Source: Plantibacter sp. Leaf314 (GTDB lineage: Bacteria; Actinomycetota; Actinomycetes; Actinomycetales; Microbacteriaceae). Taken from it: DNA of 64,000 nt. Position numbers and translations under genes: made by a program. This document shows positions 10,684-21,340 of the stretch, one piece after another. The stretch spans positions 1,268,875 through 1,332,874 of the forward strand of contig NZ_LMOB01000001.1 in the NCBI RefSeq assembly GCF_001423185.1, written 5' to 3'. Within the stretch, counting starts at the first letter, position 1; each line of letters opens with the position of its first letter. The notes beneath the pieces were generated by a model, which saw only the letters and a program-made list of their open reading frames with translations, did no database searches and was not told where the DNA came from.

Positions 10684-11039
10684 AGGTTCAATCCGCCCTC
10701 TCGAGCACCATCGGCAATTGCTGCCACGCGACCTGCGTAGCGGTTGCCTCCACGGTCAAATACGACATCTTCGATGCCGGCTGCCTTCGCACGCTCGGCG
10801 ATGAGTTCGCCGACCTTGCGCGACTTGGCGGTCTTGTCGCCGTCGAACGTCCGGAGGGTGTCCTCCATGGTCGAGGCGGAGACGAGGGTGTGACCCTTCG
10901 TGTCATCGACAACCTGCACGAACACGTGACGGGCTGAACGGTTGACGACGAGGCGCGGACGGACCGCGGTGCCCTCGACCTTCTTGCGCAGACGCGCGTG
11001 GCGACGGCCACGTGCGGCAGTCTTCGTTGGACGAGCCAT
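10680..11039 (-). CDS. rplR: 50S ribosomal protein L18
   Basis: L18 (119 aa) binds 5S rRNA in the central protuberance. The basic N-terminus ([15 protein letters not shown]) and the C-terminal [24 protein letters not shown] are typical. It is spaced two bases from rplF and overlaps rpsE. Confidence 0.97.
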   Translation of the reverse strand: MARPTKTAARGRRHARLRKKVEGTAVRPRLVVNRSARHVFVQVVDDTKGHTLVSASTMEDTLRTFDGDKTAKSRKVGELIAERAKAAGIEDVVFDRGGNRYAGRVAAIADGAREGGLNL

Positions 11040-11041
11040 GG

Positions 11042-11578
11042 TTACTTACCAGCCTTTCCGGCCTTGCGACGCACGATCTCGCCGGCGTAGCGCACGCCCT
11101 TGCCCTTGTACGGCTCGGGCTTGCGGATCTTACGGATGTTGGCGGCGACCTCGCCGACGGCCTGCTTGTCGATACCGGCGACCGTGAGCTTGTTGTTGCC
11201 CTCGACGGTCAGCGTGATGCCGACCGGCGGCTCGACGGTGACGGGGTGCGAGAAGCCGAGCGCGAACTCGACGGCGCTGCCCTTCTGTGCGACGCGGTAA
11301 CCGGTACCGACGACCTCGAGGCCCTTGGAGTAGCCCTGGGTGACGCCGATGATCTGGTTCGCGATGAGCGTGCGGGTCAGGCCGTGGAGCGAACGCGAGT
11401 TGCGCTCGTCGTCAGGACGCGTGACCAGCAGCTGTGCGTCTTCGAGCTTGACCTCGATGGGGCTGGCGACGACGAGCGAGAGCTCACCCTTCGGGCCCTT
11501 GACGGTGACGTTCTGGCCGGCGACGTCGATGGTGACGCCTGCCGGGATGTCGATGGGGAGTCTTCCAATACGAGACAT
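11042..11578 (-). CDS. rplF: 50S ribosomal protein L6
   Basis: L6 (178 aa) lies near the sarcin-ricin loop and elongation-factor site. It starts [15 protein letters not shown] and has the C-terminal signature [16 protein letters not shown]. Length and position in the spc operon are normal. Confidence 0.98.
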   Translation of the reverse strand: MSRIGRLPIDIPAGVTIDVAGQNVTVKGPKGELSLVVASPIEVKLEDAQLLVTRPDDERNSRSLHGLTRTLIANQIIGVTQGYSKGLEVVGTGYRVAQKGSAVEFALGFSHPVTVEPPVGITLTVEGNNKLTVAGIDKQAVGEVAANIRKIRKPEPYKGKGVRYAGEIVRRKAGKAGK

Positions 11579-11584
11579 GACTGG

Positions 11585-11983
11585 CTACCACACGTAGGCG
11601 AGGATTTCCCCACCCACGCCCTTCTTCTCGGCCTGGCGGTCCGTGAGGAGTCCGCTGGAGGTGGACAGGATGACGACGCCGAGGCCGCCGAGGACCTTGG
11701 GGATCTCGTTCGACTTCGCGTAGACGCGGAGGCCGGGCTTCGAGACGCGCTTGATGCCGGCGATGGAGCGCTCGCGGTTCGGGCCGAACTTGAGGCTCAG
11801 CGAGAGCGTCTGTCCGACGGCCGCGTCAGCGACCTCCCAGCCGGAGATGTAGCCCTCGGACTTGAGGATCTCGGCGATGTTCACCTTGAGCTTGGAGTGC
11901 GGCATCGACACGGTGTCGTGGTGCGCCGAGTTCGCATTGCGCAGTCTGGTCAGCATGTCTGCGACCGGATCTGTCATGGTCAT
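11585..11983 (-). CDS. rpsH: 30S ribosomal protein S8
   Basis: S8 (132 aa) organises the 16S central domain. It begins [20 protein letters not shown] and has the C-terminal [20 protein letters not shown]. In E. coli S8 represses the spc operon by binding mRNA around rplE; here the 145-bp rplE-rpsH gap holds a strong hairpin and no rpsN. Confidence 0.98.
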   Translation of the reverse strand: MTMTDPVADMLTRLRNANSAHHDTVSMPHSKLKVNIAEILKSEGYISGWEVADAAVGQTLSLSLKFGPNRERSIAGIKRVSKPGLRVYAKSNEIPKVLGGLGVVILSTSSGLLTDRQAEKKGVGGEILAYVW

Positions 11984-12085
11984 ATCGAGTGTTTCCTTTG
12001 TTCACCAGGTTTCGACATCCTGTGCAAGGGTGCCGACCTGTGGTGGTTGAACCGTTCTGGGCAGGAGTGCCCCGAACGGGCGGAA

Positions 12086-12117
12086 GCCCGGTCCTCGACA
12101 TACACCGAGGACCGGGC
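12086..12117 (-). repeat. Intercistronic hairpin between rplE and rpsH
   Basis: Perfect 12-bp arms GCCCGGTCCTCG/CGAGGACCGGGC with an 8-nt loop ACATACAC and no following U-tract. It stands where most actinobacteria carry rpsN (S14). It could be an attenuator, an RNase processing point or a protein-binding RNA element. Confidence 0.75.
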
Positions 12118-12128
12118 AGAAGCTCAGC

Positions 12129-12713
12129 CTACTTGGACTCAGCTGCCTTGAACGGGAAGCCGAGCGCCTTGAGCAGCGCGCGACCCTCGTCGTCGTTCTT
12201 GGCCGTGGTCACGACGGTGATGTCGAAGCCGCGGACGCGATCGATCTTGTCCTGGTCGATCTCGTGGAACATGGACTGCTCCTGGAGACCGAAGGTGTAG
12301 TTGCCGTTGCCGTCGAACTGCTTGTCCGAGAGGCCGCGGAAGTCGCGGATACGCGGAAGAGCGAGGCTCAGCAGGCGGTCCAGGAACTCCCAGGCGCGGT
12401 CGCCACGAAGCGTGACGTGAGCGCCGATGGGCTGACCCTCGCGCAGCTTGAACTGCGCGATGGACTTGCGAGCCTTGGTGACCTGCGGCTTCTGGCCGGT
12501 GATCTTGGTGAGGTCCGAAACAGCGCCGTCGATGACCTTGCTGTCGCGGGCTGCCTCGCCCACACCGGTGTTGACGACGACCTTCACGAGACCGGGCACC
12601 TGGTGCACGTTCGTGAAGCCGAAGTCCTTCTGCAGCTGCGGAAGGATCTCAGCGCGGTACTTCTGCTTGAGACGGGGCTGGATTTTGCCAGTCGCCACTT
12701 CTGTGTCGGTCAT
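12129..12713 (-). CDS. rplE: 50S ribosomal protein L5
   Basis: L5 (194 aa) binds 5S rRNA and contacts P-site tRNA. It includes [39 protein letters not shown] and the C-terminal [19 protein letters not shown]. It is coupled to rplX through a TAATG junction. Confidence 0.98.
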   Translation of the reverse strand: MTDTEVATGKIQPRLKQKYRAEILPQLQKDFGFTNVHQVPGLVKVVVNTGVGEAARDSKVIDGAVSDLTKITGQKPQVTKARKSIAQFKLREGQPIGAHVTLRGDRAWEFLDRLLSLALPRIRDFRGLSDKQFDGNGNYTFGLQEQSMFHEIDQDKIDRVRGFDITVVTTAKNDDEGRALLKALGFPFKAAESK

Positions 12714-13072
12714 TAGAGGTCCTTACCTGACTTCTTGGCGTAACGAACGCGGACCGTCTTGGTGACGCCGTCCTTCGTGACTTCCTCGTTGCGGTGGCCG
12801 ACCTTGGTCGGGCCCTTGGTCTCCGGGTCGACGAGCGCGACGTTGGAGATGTGGATCGAAGCCTCGACGGTCTCGATGCCGCCGGTCTTCGTCCCACGCT
12901 GGGTCTGGCCGACACGGGAGTGCTTCGTGACGTAGTTGACGCCCTCCACGATCACCCGGTTCTTGTCCGCCAGGACCTCGATGACGCGACCCTGCTTGCC
13001 GCGGTAACCACCGCGGTCCTGCTTCGGGCCGGAGACGACCTGAACCAGGTCGCCCTTCTTGATCTTTGCCAT
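12713..13072 (-). CDS. rplX: 50S ribosomal protein L24
   Basis: L24 (119 aa) nucleates 50S assembly. The KOW motif region is [21 protein letters not shown] near the N-terminus. It is slightly longer than the about 103-residue norm, with an insertion in the C-terminal half that is common in actinobacteria. Confidence 0.97.
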   Translation of the reverse strand: MAKIKKGDLVQVVSGPKQDRGGYRGKQGRVIEVLADKNRVIVEGVNYVTKHSRVGQTQRGTKTGGIETVEASIHISNVALVDPETKGPTKVGHRNEEVTKDGVTKTVRVRYAKKSGKDL

Positions 13073-13075
13073 GAC

Positions 13076-13444
13076 TTAGATAACCTCCGGCGCCAACGAG
13101 ACGATCTTCATGAACTTCTTGTCACGAAGCTCGCGACCGACCGGTCCGAAGATGCGGGTACCACGGGGGTCCCCGTCAGCCTTCAGGATGACAGCGGCGT
13201 TCTCGTCGAACTTGATGTAGGAACCGTCGGGACGACGGGTCTGCTTGCGGGTGCGGACGATGACCGCCTTGACGACGTCGCCCTTCTTGACGTTGCCACC
13301 GGGGATCGCGTCCTTGACGGTCGCGACGATGGTGTCACCGAGACCCGCGTAGCGGCGGCCGGAGCCACCGAGCACACGAATGGTCAGGAGCTCCTTGGCA
13401 CCGGTGTTGTCGGCGACCTTGACTCGTGATTCTTGCTGAAGCAT
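13076..13444 (-). CDS. rplN: 50S ribosomal protein L14
   Basis: L14 (122 aa) forms bridges to 16S rRNA and is the docking site of RsfS. It starts [20 protein letters not shown] and carries the signature [22 protein letters not shown]. It begins the L14-L24-L5 set. Confidence 0.98.
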   Translation of the reverse strand: MLQQESRVKVADNTGAKELLTIRVLGGSGRRYAGLGDTIVATVKDAIPGGNVKKGDVVKAVIVRTRKQTRRPDGSYIKFDENAAVILKADGDPRGTRIFGPVGRELRDKKFMKIVSLAPEVI

Positions 13445-13475
13445 TGTTCGCTTTCCTCTCAGTAAGCCGCGAGGC

Positions 13476-13796
13476 CTACTTGGCCTTCTCGAGAATCTCG
13501 ACCAGGCGCCAGCGCTTGGTGGCGCTGGTCGGGCGGGTCTCGCTGATCAGGACGAGGTCGCCGATGCCGGCGGAGTTCGCCTCGTCGTGAGCCTTGACCT
13601 TGGAGGTGCGGCGGATGACCTTGCCGTAGAGCGGGTGCTTCACGCGGTCCTCGACCTCGACGACGATGGTCTTCTCCATCTTGTCGCTGGTCACCAGACC
13701 ACGACGGGTCTTGCGGTAGCCACGAGCAGCGGCGTCCTTGACGTCGTGCTCGGCCGACTCGTGACCCTCGGGGGCCTTGTCAGTAGCGGTAGCCAT
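13476..13796 (-). CDS. rpsQ: 30S ribosomal protein S17 with N-terminal extension
   Basis: The S17 OB-fold starts near residue 28 ([20 protein letters not shown]). The first 27 residues are charged and low in complexity. S17 binds the 5' domain of 16S rRNA. The total of 106 aa compares with about 85 in the basic family. Confidence 0.97.
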   Translation of the reverse strand: MATATDKAPEGHESAEHDVKDAAARGYRKTRRGLVTSDKMEKTIVVEVEDRVKHPLYGKVIRRTSKVKAHDEANSAGIGDLVLISETRPTSATKRWRLVEILEKAK

Positions 13797-13798
13797 GT

Positions 13799-14134
13799 CT
13801 AGGCCTCCTTCGTGGTCTCGGCGTCGGCTGCAGCGGTGTCCTCGGACTTCGGTGCGGCCTTGGCCTTCTTGGTCTTCTTCTCGGCCTTGGCCTCGACGAC
13901 CTCGACGGTCGGCGTGGCCCGGATGCCGAGCTCGCGCTCACGGATGACCGTGTAGATGCGAGCGATGTCGCGCTTCACGGCGCGCAGGCGGCCGTGGTTC
14001 TCGAGCTGCCCCGTGGCCGACTGGAAGCGCAGGTTGAACAGCTCTTCCTTGGCCTTGCGGAGCTCCTCGACGAGGCGCTGGTCTTCAAAGGTGTCGAGCT
14101 CGACGGGGGTGAGCTCCTTGGATCCGATCGCCAT
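13799..14134 (-). CDS. rpmC: 50S ribosomal protein L29 with Lys/Ala/Glu-rich C-terminal tail
   Basis: Residues 1 to about 75 are L29 ([20 protein letters not shown]), a helical hairpin near the exit tunnel that helps form the trigger factor and SRP docking site. Some 35 further residues ([17 protein letters not shown] and on) are a low-complexity tail. ATG shares a base with the rplP stop. Confidence 0.97.
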   Translation of the reverse strand: MAIGSKELTPVELDTFEDQRLVEELRKAKEELFNLRFQSATGQLENHGRLRAVKRDIARIYTVIRERELGIRATPTVEVVEAKAEKKTKKAKAAPKSEDTAAADAETTKEA

Positions 14135-14553
14135 TATGCGTCGCCCTCCTCGCGCTTGATGATGCGTGCCTTGAGGGGCAGCTTGTGGATTGCACGGGTG
14201 AGCGCCTCGCGGGCCAGGGTCTCATCGACTCCGGCGACCTCGAACAGCACACGACCCGGCTTGACGTTCGCGACCCACCACTCGGGCGAACCCTTACCGG
14301 AACCCATGCGGGTTTCGGCGGGCTTCTTGGTCAGCGGACGGTCGGGGTAGATGTTGATCCACACCTTGCCGCCGCGCTTGATGTGACGCGTCATGGCGAT
14401 ACGAGCGGACTCGATCTGACGGTTGGTCACGTAAGCGGGCGTCAGGGCCTGGATGCCGTACTCACCGAACGACACCTTGGTGCCACCGGTGGCCTGGCCG
14501 GAACGGCCGGGGTGGTGCTGCTTCCGGTGCTTGACTTTGCGTGGGATCAACAT
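14134..14553 (-). CDS. rplP: 50S ribosomal protein L16
   Basis: L16 (139 aa) lies at the A-site finger and helps tRNA accommodation. It starts [20 protein letters not shown] and contains the [20 protein letters not shown] loop. It is coupled to rpmC by TAATG and lies three bases from rpsC. Confidence 0.98.
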   Translation of the reverse strand: MLIPRKVKHRKQHHPGRSGQATGGTKVSFGEYGIQALTPAYVTNRQIESARIAMTRHIKRGGKVWINIYPDRPLTKKPAETRMGSGKGSPEWWVANVKPGRVLFEVAGVDETLAREALTRAIHKLPLKARIIKREEGDA

Positions 14554-14555
14554 GG

Positions 14556-15344
14556 TTATGCCTCAACTCCTGCGGCGGCGGGCGCCTCGACAGCTGCCTT
14601 GGGGGCGCTGCTCGGACCGGCGTTGCGACGGGGGCGGTCGCCACCGTCACGGCGCTCGGGACGCGTCGACTTCTGGTTGGCCTGCTCGCGAGCAAGCTCC
14701 TTGTTGGTGATGTCGCCCTTGTAGATCCAGACCTTCACGCCGATGCGGCCGAACGTGGTCTTCGCCTCGTAGAAGCCGTAGTCGATGTTCGCGCGGAGCG
14801 TGTGCAGCGGCACACGGCCTTCGCGGTAGAACTCGGAACGGCTCATCTCAGCGCCGCCGAGACGGCCGGACACCTGGATACGGACACCCTTGACGGTGGA
14901 CGTGCGCTGGGCGCCCTGCAGGCCCTTACGCATCGCGCGGCGGAAGGCCACACGTGCGGAGAGCTGCTCGGCGATGCCCTGTGCGACGAGCTGAGCGTCG
15001 GCCTCGGGGTTCTTGACCTCGAGGATGTTCAGCTGGATCTGCTTCTTCGTGAGCTTCTCGAGGTCGGCACGGATGCGCTCGGCCTCGGCGCCACGACGAC
15101 CGATCACGATGCCCGGACGGGCGGTGTGAATGTCGACGCGGACGCGGTCACGGGTTCGCTCGATCTCGATGCGGCTGACTCCAGCGCGGTCGAGCGAGGT
15201 CGCCAGCAGACGGCGGATCTTGACGTCTTCCGCGACGAAGTCGCTGTAACGCTGACCCTTCTTCGTGCTGTCGGAGAACCAACGCGACACGTGGTCGGTC
15301 GTGATTCCCAGACGGAAGCCGTATGGATTGACTTTCTGACCCAT
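14556..15344 (-). CDS. rpsC: 30S ribosomal protein S3
   Basis: S3 (262 aa) forms part of the mRNA entry tunnel and helicase. It starts [20 protein letters not shown], the KH-type segment has [17 protein letters not shown], and the C-terminal domain ends in an Arg/Pro/Ala-rich tail of about 40 residues. Confidence 0.98.
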   Translation of the reverse strand: MGQKVNPYGFRLGITTDHVSRWFSDSTKKGQRYSDFVAEDVKIRRLLATSLDRAGVSRIEIERTRDRVRVDIHTARPGIVIGRRGAEAERIRADLEKLTKKQIQLNILEVKNPEADAQLVAQGIAEQLSARVAFRRAMRKGLQGAQRTSTVKGVRIQVSGRLGGAEMSRSEFYREGRVPLHTLRANIDYGFYEAKTTFGRIGVKVWIYKGDITNKELAREQANQKSTRPERRDGGDRPRRNAGPSSAPKAAVEAPAAAGVEA

Positions 15345-15736
15345 TACTTGCTCACCTTCTTGGCCTTGGCAGCGCCGGCAGTCTCATCAGGCGTCGAGAG
15401 CTCGACGGTGATGTGGCTGGTGCGCTTGAGGATGCGGAACGCGCGGCCCTGTGCGCGGGGACGGAAACGCTTGAGGGTTGCGCCCTCATCGACGTACGCC
15501 TTCGCGATGTACAGGTCCTGCTCGTCCAGGAACACGTTGTCCTTGTCGGCCGTGACGCGAGCGTTCGCGATGGCCGAGGCAACGAGCTTGTAGATGGGCT
15601 CGCTGGCACTCTGCGGTGCGAACTTCAGGATGGCCAAGGCCTCCTGAGCCTGCTTGCCACGGATGAGCGCGACGACACGACGGGCCTTCTGGGGGGTGAC
15701 GCGGATGTGTCGCACGCGGGCGATCGACTCCACCAT
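15344..15736 (-). CDS. rplV: 50S ribosomal protein L22
   Basis: L22 (130 aa) reaches into the exit tunnel through a beta-hairpin ([22 protein letters not shown]). The start region [19 protein letters not shown] is canonical. It is coupled to rpsC by TAATG. Confidence 0.98.
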   Translation of the reverse strand: MVESIARVRHIRVTPQKARRVVALIRGKQAQEALAILKFAPQSASEPIYKLVASAIANARVTADKDNVFLDEQDLYIAKAYVDEGATLKRFRPRAQGRAFRILKRTSHITVELSTPDETAGAAKAKKVSK

Positions 15737-15762
15737 TTCTCTTCCTCCTTCACGTCACCGCG

Positions 15763-16044
15763 TTAGCGGCGACGGCCCTTCTTGTCGTCCTTCACGTGTC
15801 CACGGAAGGTGCGGGTGGGCGCGAACTCGCCGAGCTTGTGCCCGACCATCGTCTCGGTGACGAACACCGGGATGTGCTTGCGACCGTCGTGGACGGCGAT
15901 GGTGTGACCCAGCATGGCCGGGATGATCATCGATCGACGCGACCAGGTCTTGATCACGTTCTTGTTGCTGGCCTCGTTCGCCGTGACGACCTTGCGGAGC
16001 AGGTGGTCGTCGACGAAGGGGCCCTTCTTGAGACTGCGTGGCAT
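15763..16044 (-). CDS. rpsS: 30S ribosomal protein S19
   Basis: S19 (93 aa) binds in the 30S head with S13. The sequence starts [19 protein letters not shown], and the [16 protein letters not shown] signature is complete. Confidence 0.98.
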   Translation of the reverse strand: MPRSLKKGPFVDDHLLRKVVTANEASNKNVIKTWSRRSMIIPAMLGHTIAVHDGRKHIPVFVTETMVGHKLGEFAPTRTFRGHVKDDKKGRRR

Positions 16045-16056
16045 CTTCTCTTACTC

Positions 16057-16896
16057 CTACTTACGCTTCTTGCCGGCGGTACGACGACGAACGATGAGCT
16101 TGTCGCTTTCCTTGTTGGGGTGGCGCGTGCGGCCTTCTTTCTGGCCCCACGGGCTGACCGGGTGACGTCCACCGGAGGTCTTGCCCTCACCACCACCGTG
16201 CGGGTGGTCGATCGGGTTCATCGCGACACCACGGACGGTCGGGCGGACGCCCAGCCAGCGCTTACGGCCGGCCTTACCCCAGTTGATGTTCGACTGCTCG
16301 GCGTTGCCGACCTCACCGATGGTGGCGCGGCAGCGCAGGTCGACGTTGCGGATCTCGCCGGACGGCAGACGGAGCTGCGCGTACGGGCCGTCCTTCGCGA
16401 CGAGACGCACCGATGCACCCGCGGAGCGGGCCATCTTCGCGCCGCCACCGGGACGGAGCTCGATCGCGTGGATGACGGTACCGGTCGGGATGTTCTTCAA
16501 GGGCAGGTTGTTACCCGGCTTGATGTCCGCGCCGGCGCCCGACTCGACGATGTCGCCCTGGCTCAGCTTGTTCGGAGCGAGGATGTAGCGCTTGGTGCCG
16601 TCCACGAAGTGGAGCAGCGCGATACGAGCCGTGCGGTTGGGGTCGTACTCGATGTGAGCGACCTTGGCGTTGACGCCGTCCTTGTCGTTGCGACGGAAGT
16701 CGATCAGACGGTACTGGCGCTTGTGGCCACCACCGATGTGACGCGTCGTGATGCGACCCTGGTTGTTGCGACCACCGGTCTTCGACAACGGACGAAGCAG
16801 CGACTTCTCCGGCGTCGTACGGGTGATCTCCGCGAAGTCCGCGACAGACGAACCGCGACGACCAGGAGTCGTGGGCTTGTACTTACGAATAGCCAT
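16057..16896 (-). CDS. rplB: 50S ribosomal protein L2
   Basis: L2 (279 aa) is needed for subunit association and peptidyl transfer. The conserved His-rich loop [19 protein letters not shown] near the C-terminus and the RNA-binding core ([20 protein letters not shown]) are intact. Confidence 0.98.
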   Translation of the reverse strand: MAIRKYKPTTPGRRGSSVADFAEITRTTPEKSLLRPLSKTGGRNNQGRITTRHIGGGHKRQYRLIDFRRNDKDGVNAKVAHIEYDPNRTARIALLHFVDGTKRYILAPNKLSQGDIVESGAGADIKPGNNLPLKNIPTGTVIHAIELRPGGGAKMARSAGASVRLVAKDGPYAQLRLPSGEIRNVDLRCRATIGEVGNAEQSNINWGKAGRKRWLGVRPTVRGVAMNPIDHPHGGGEGKTSGGRHPVSPWGQKEGRTRHPNKESDKLIVRRRTAGKKRK

Positions 16897-16924
16897 TTCT
16901 TATTCCTCTTCGTTCCCGGCCGTC

Positions 16925-17224
16925 TTAGCCAACAGCCGTGAAGATGTCGATGGAACCCGACTTGAGCGACACGATGGCGCGCTTGGTGTCCTTGCGCTTT
17001 CCGGTGCCGAACTTGGTGCGACGGGTCTTGCCCTGACGGGTGAGGGTGTTGATCGAAGCGACCTCGACACCGAAGATCTTCTCGATGGCGAGCTTGATCT
17101 CGGTCTTGTTCGAGCGCGGGTCGACGAGGAAGGTGTACTTGCCCTCGTCGATCAGGCTGTAGCTCTTCTCGGAGACGACCGGCGCGAAGATGACGTCGCG
17201 GGGGTCCTTGTTGATCGCGGTCAT
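16925..17224 (-). CDS. rplW: 50S ribosomal protein L23
   Basis: L23 (99 aa) is the main docking site for trigger factor at the exit tunnel. It includes [20 protein letters not shown] and the basic loop [23 protein letters not shown] overlaps the rplD stop (ATGA). Confidence 0.98.
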   Translation of the reverse strand: MTAINKDPRDVIFAPVVSEKSYSLIDEGKYTFLVDPRSNKTEIKLAIEKIFGVEVASINTLTRQGKTRRTKFGTGKRKDTKRAIVSLKSGSIDIFTAVG

Positions 17225-17886
17225 GCCGAGACCTCCTCGGTTGCGGCCTTGGCGCCGGTCTTGCTGGCGACGAATGCCTCGAAGGCGGCCTTGGTGAAGA
17301 CGATGTCGTCGGAGACGAGCACGTCGTATGCGTTCAGCTGGTCGTACGACAGCACGTGCACGTTCTGCAGGTTGCGGACGCTGCGGTGGCTGAGCTCGTC
17401 GTTGCGCTGGAGGACGATCAGGACGTGCTTCGAGGAAGCGACGTTCGTCAGGTACTCGGAGACGACCTTCGTCGACGGCTTCTCGCCGAACGAGAGCGAG
17501 TCGACGACGTGGAGGCGGCTGCCACGAGCGCGGTCGGAGATGGCACCGAGCAGAGCTGCGGCGATCATCTTCTTGGGGGTGCGCTGCGAGTAGCTGCGGG
17601 GCACTGGACCGTGGACGATGCCACCGCCGGTCATCTGAGGTGCGCGGATGGAGCCCTGACGAGCGTTACCCGTGCCCTTCTGCTTGAACGGCTTGCGGCC
17701 TGCACCGGACACTTCGCCGCGGCGCTTGGTCTTGTGCGTGCCCTGGCGTGCGGCAGCGAGCTGCGCGACGACCACCTGGTGGATGAGCGGGATGTTGGTC
17801 TGAACGTCGAACACCTCGGCAGGAAGGTCGACGGTGCCGGCCTTCTTGAGCTTGGTGTCGAGCACGTCGAGAGTAGCGATAGCCAT
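17221..17886 (-). CDS. rplD: 50S ribosomal protein L4
   Basis: L4 (221 aa) has a globular domain and a long tunnel loop (here around [20 protein letters not shown]). In E. coli it also represses its own operon. The conserved [20 protein letters not shown] is intact. It lies four bases after rplC. Confidence 0.98.
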   Translation of the reverse strand: MAIATLDVLDTKLKKAGTVDLPAEVFDVQTNIPLIHQVVVAQLAAARQGTHKTKRRGEVSGAGRKPFKQKGTGNARQGSIRAPQMTGGGIVHGPVPRSYSQRTPKKMIAAALLGAISDRARGSRLHVVDSLSFGEKPSTKVVSEYLTNVASSKHVLIVLQRNDELSHRSVRNLQNVHVLSYDQLNAYDVLVSDDIVFTKAAFEAFVASKTGAKAATEEVSA

Positions 17887-17890
17887 GGAA

Positions 17891-18544
17891 CTACGCTCCC
17901 TTCACTGCGGTGCGGACGAATACGATGCGGCCACGAGCGCCGGGAACGGCACCCTTGACGAGCAGCAGGCCCTTCTCGGCGTCGATCGCGTGAACCCGGA
18001 GGTTCAGCACGGTGACGCGCTCGCCACCCATACGACCGGCCATGCGCATGCCCTTGAAGACACGGCTGGGGGTCGAGGAGGCGCCGATGGAACCCGGCTT
18101 GCGGTGGTTGCGGTGAGCACCGTGAGATGCGCCCGTTCCCTTGAAGTTGTGACGCTTCATGACACCGGCGAAACCCTTACCCTTCGAAGTGCCGACGACG
18201 TCGACCTTCTGGCCGGCCTCGAAGACACCGTCGACGGTGAGCTCCTGGCCGAGCGAGTACTCGGATGCGTCAGCGGTGCGGACCTCGGTGAGGTGACGAC
18301 GCGGCGTCACGCCGGCCTTGTCGAAGTGACCCGCGTCAGGCTTGCTGACCTTGCGGGGATCGATCTGGCCGTACGCGATCTGCACGGCGTCGTAGCCGTC
18401 GACCTCGGGGGTGCGGACCTGGGTGACCACGTTGGGCGTGATCTCGATGACGGTGACGGGAACGAGCTTGTTGTTCTCGTCCCATACCTGGGTCATGCCG
18501 AGCTTGGTGCCGAGCAGACCCTTGCTGGTCTTGGTGTTAGACAT
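17891..18544 (-). CDS. rplC: 50S ribosomal protein L3
   Basis: L3 (217 aa) approaches the peptidyl transferase centre. Characteristic segments are [20 protein letters not shown] and [20 protein letters not shown], followed by the central [20 protein letters not shown]. It follows rpsJ by 24 bp. Confidence 0.98.
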   Translation of the reverse strand: MSNTKTSKGLLGTKLGMTQVWDENNKLVPVTVIEITPNVVTQVRTPEVDGYDAVQIAYGQIDPRKVSKPDAGHFDKAGVTPRRHLTEVRTADASEYSLGQELTVDGVFEAGQKVDVVGTSKGKGFAGVMKRHNFKGTGASHGAHRNHRKPGSIGASSTPSRVFKGMRMAGRMGGERVTVLNLRVHAIDAEKGLLLVKGAVPGARGRIVFVRTAVKGA

Positions 18545-18568
18545 GTCTTCCTTCCGTCTCTACCGAGC

Positions 18569-18877
18569 TCAGAGCTTGATCTCGATGTTGACGTCCGCCG
18601 GCAGGTCGAGACGCATGAGCGAGTCGACGGCCTTCGGGGTCGGGTCGATGATGTCGATCAGACGCTTGTGGGTGCGCATTTCGAAGTGCTCCCGGCTGTC
18701 CTTGTACTTGTGCGGCGAACGGATCACGCAGACCACGTTCTTCTCCGTCGGAAGCGGCACGGGGCCGACGACGGTTGCGCCTGCACGGGTGACCGTGTCG
18801 ACGATCTTGCGCGCCGAAGTATCGATGACCTCATGGTCATACGACTTCAGTCGGATGCGGATCTTCTGTCCCGCCAT
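18569..18877 (-). CDS. rpsJ: 30S ribosomal protein S10
   Basis: S10 (102 aa, NusE) works in the 30S head and in transcription antitermination with NusB. The start [20 protein letters not shown] at ATG 18877 fixes the length; a longer open frame runs into the leader. It is the first gene of the S10 operon, preceded by 469 bp of noncoding sequence. Confidence 0.98.
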   Translation of the reverse strand: MAGQKIRIRLKSYDHEVIDTSARKIVDTVTRAGATVVGPVPLPTEKNVVCVIRSPHKYKDSREHFEMRTHKRLIDIIDPTPKAVDSLMRLDLPADVNIEIKL

Positions 18878-19346
18878 GTGTGACTCACTCTCTGTCTCGC
18901 GTCGTGCGGATCTCTCCGTATTGGACGCATATCGTGCGCTTTGCAACGTTCGGTTGCTCCGCGCCATTGGCACTACTGGTGTCGCACCACTGTTCTGCTG
19001 TCAACGACCACTCGCGTCTTGCGACCCTCGTGGTCATCCACCGGCTTCCACTCCGACTCGTGGTCGGGGCTGGGCGCAGCGCTGCTACGACCTGGATTGC
19101 GATGAAGTGATTGGTGTTCTGCTACCCGCGGCCTAGGCTCGATCCCTGTCGCGTTGCCGCGTCTGGGAGCTCCTATGCACTACCTGGCAGTGATCCGCCG
19201 GAGCGCGCACAGGCACGCTCGTCCGAAATACTGAACTGGACTAGTTTGCCACGGATCCACCATGCGTGCAACCCGGGCGTGTCGCGATCTCAGGATGGTC
19301 AGGATCCGCCCAGTCTCGGGGGTTCCAGCAGTCTCCGGGCCGCTCC
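18878..19346 (-). promoter_or_regulatory. S10 operon leader and promoter region
   Basis: This 469-bp spacer between the DUF4012 gene and rpsJ has no supported coding sequence. Two promoter guesses exist on the minus strand: TTGCAA (18941-18946) with CAATAC (18918-18923) at 17 bp, and a perfect TTGACA (18999-19004) with no good -10 at normal spacing. A nested inverted repeat, GACCAC/GTGGTC with inner TCGC/GCGA, lies around 19003-19035. The exact start site cannot be decided by eye. Confidence 0.45.
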
Positions 19347-21161
19347 TCAGCAGGGGTCCACGGCCTTCTCGACCTCGACCGGATGCACCCCCGGGGTGCC
19401 GTCGAAGACCACCTCGTCCACGGCTGAACCCTCGATCGACGCCTCCACCTCGACCGTGACCGTCGCGCCGGGCGGGATGCTCACGATCGCGTACGCGACC
19501 GGCCGTCCGTCGTCGCTCCCCGACACGTACGGGACGTCCACACCACCGACTCGGACCGCGCGGATCGCGGAGTCGTCGGGGGCGTAGGCCATGATGCGGA
19601 GGCGGATCGTGCCTCGCTCGAGCCCCTCCCGTTCGTAGAAGCCCGCGATGTAGTCGAACTCCTCCGACCCGAGTGACGCCTCGGTGTCGATCGTGTTGGT
19701 GAACGCGGACGAGACCGTCACCGGACGCGTGCCATCGGCAGCACAGGAGCCTGCGGCGACCCGCACCCGCTGCTGCAGGTAGTACTCGAGCTTGGAACCG
19801 ACGGCGTCGGCGAGGTAGAGACCGAAGGAGGCAGCTCGATCCGAGCGCTCCGGGCCCGCTCCCCCGACCCCCGCGAGCACCAGCGCCCGCTCCTCGACCC
19901 GGTCAGGGCTCCAAGCGAGCAGACGATGTTCGTCCACCGCCTGCGCCCAGGCCTCGACCGCCTGCGGGACGTCGACCGCACCACCCTGCAGCTGGGCGAC
20001 GAGCGCCTGCACGGTGGAGGTGAAGGTCGCGTCCTGGGCGCGGTTCGCCTCATCCGTCAGGCCGGGGTGCTCCCGGTAGACGCCGTTCAGGAGCCGCGCG
20101 ACCAGGGTGTCGCTCGTGATCGCCGAGCCGTCGTCGAGGGCGACCGGGCCGGTCGCCCTGAGGAGGTAGGAGAGGGCAGCGGGGTCGACCGCGAGGATGA
20201 GGTCGGGTTCGACCCCCTGGCTCTCCTGCCACAGCTGGGACGCGACCTGCGCGCCATAGGGGAAGTCCGGGCGAGCGGTCACCTCGTGGATGGAGGTGCC
20301 GGCGAGCGCATAGCCGTCGCTTCGGTAGAGCTCGTCGGTGTCTGCCGGGAGCGGCAGGACCGGATCGGCATGGGCCACGAAGTCCGCGGCCGAGAGCGTC
20401 CGGGTCACGTCGAGCACCCCGTCCTCGATGTGGACGAGGACCGAAGCGCCGGCGATCCCGCCGAGTGCACGGCTCTCCGCCGAGTTCTGGAAGAGCACCG
20501 CCACATCACGCGGACCGTCCTCCCCCAGCAGCCCGGGCAGCGCGCGGAGCACCGGCGCCAGGCTGGCGCTGAGCGACGAGGCATCCTGCAGTGGTCCGTC
20601 GACGCCGCCGAGCGCCGCGGACACCTGTGGGAGCAGCGCCGAGCGGTCGAGGCGGTCGAGCCGCGCTACCTGCTCCTCCAGTCGCTCGAGCGCCCGGGCG
20701 GAGGTCCGGGCGATCTCACCCAGCCGCACGGTGTCGAGCCGACCGTCGACCGCGAGGCCGTCGAGCGGCAGGGCGAGGACCGGTTCCAGCACGTCGTCGA
20801 CGACCACGTGCGCCGCCTCGACGGCTGTTCGGACGGCTTCGAAGTTGGCCCCGGCGACGGGGACCCGCTCGGCGATCCACCAGTCGACGCCCCGGGTGAC
20901 TTCGAGGGCACGTTCCACCGCGCGCCCCGCGCGATCCAAGGCCTCAGTGTCGACACCCTCCGCACCGCCTCCGCCGACGCCGGCCCGCACCGCTTCGAGT
21001 TCCGGCAGCGCGGCGACGAGTTCGTCACGGACGCCCAGGGCGTGCGTCGCTGCGGAGACCGTCGCGACTCCAGCGCCCAGGAGGACCGACACCCCGAGCA
21101 GACAGGGGATCAGCACGCGGGGTCGGAAGCGGCGGCGTGGAGTGGAGGACGAGCGGGACAC
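19347..21161 (-). CDS. DUF4012 domain membrane-anchored protein
   Basis: The 604-residue protein has one N-terminal membrane segment (about residues 14-37) and a large outer domain. The stretch DVAVLFQNSAESRALGGIAGA is the hallmark of the DUF4012 family. These proteins are widespread in actinobacteria, often near cell-envelope polysaccharide or LytR-type genes, with no proven function. It starts at GTG 21161; a -10-like TAATAT lies upstream. It sits alone between tuf and the S10 operon and is not expected there from ribosomal synteny. Confidence 0.75.
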   Translation of the reverse strand: MSRSSSTPRRRFRPRVLIPCLLGVSVLLGAGVATVSAATHALGVRDELVAALPELEAVRAGVGGGGAEGVDTEALDRAGRAVERALEVTRGVDWWIAERVPVAGANFEAVRTAVEAAHVVVDDVLEPVLALPLDGLAVDGRLDTVRLGEIARTSARALERLEEQVARLDRLDRSALLPQVSAALGGVDGPLQDASSLSASLAPVLRALPGLLGEDGPRDVAVLFQNSAESRALGGIAGASVLVHIEDGVLDVTRTLSAADFVAHADPVLPLPADTDELYRSDGYALAGTSIHEVTARPDFPYGAQVASQLWQESQGVEPDLILAVDPAALSYLLRATGPVALDDGSAITSDTLVARLLNGVYREHPGLTDEANRAQDATFTSTVQALVAQLQGGAVDVPQAVEAWAQAVDEHRLLAWSPDRVEERALVLAGVGGAGPERSDRAASFGLYLADAVGSKLEYYLQQRVRVAAGSCAADGTRPVTVSSAFTNTIDTEASLGSEEFDYIAGFYEREGLERGTIRLRIMAYAPDDSAIRAVRVGGVDVPYVSGSDDGRPVAYAIVSIPPGATVTVEVEASIEGSAVDEVVFDGTPGVHPVEVEKAVDPC

Positions 21162-21207
21162 GTGGACCTCGGGTGGGTGATGTTGCCCGGGTTGGCAGAC
21201 GTCTCAT

Positions 21208-21213
21208 ATATTA
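21208..21213 (-). promoter_or_regulatory. Possible -10 element for the DUF4012 gene
   Basis: TAATAT on the minus strand in a locally AT-rich patch between the tuf terminator and the DUF4012 start. There is no convincing -35 box. Confidence 0.3.
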
Positions 21214-21254
21214 CACGCCACCGCTGAACATCTGCTGCGAGCATCAGGGAACGA

Positions 21255-21288
21255 CGAAGGGCCCGGAGCATACGCTCCGGGCCCTTCG
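21255..21288 (-). terminator. Terminator after tuf
   Basis: Perfect 15-bp arms CGAAGGGCCCGGAGC/GCTCCGGGCCCTTCG around a 4-nt loop, starting 52 bp past the tuf stop. It closes the rpsL-rpsG-fusA-tuf operon. Confidence 0.88.
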
Positions 21289-21340
21289 TGGAACCGACTC
21301 GACCGCGGACGGCCGATCAGGTACTTGCGTCAGCTGATGC

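Noticed and set aside
18999..19004. Perfect TTGACA in the S10 leader as a certain promoter
   Set aside because: No acceptable -10 lies 16-19 bp downstream, so it is kept only as a possibility within the leader entry.
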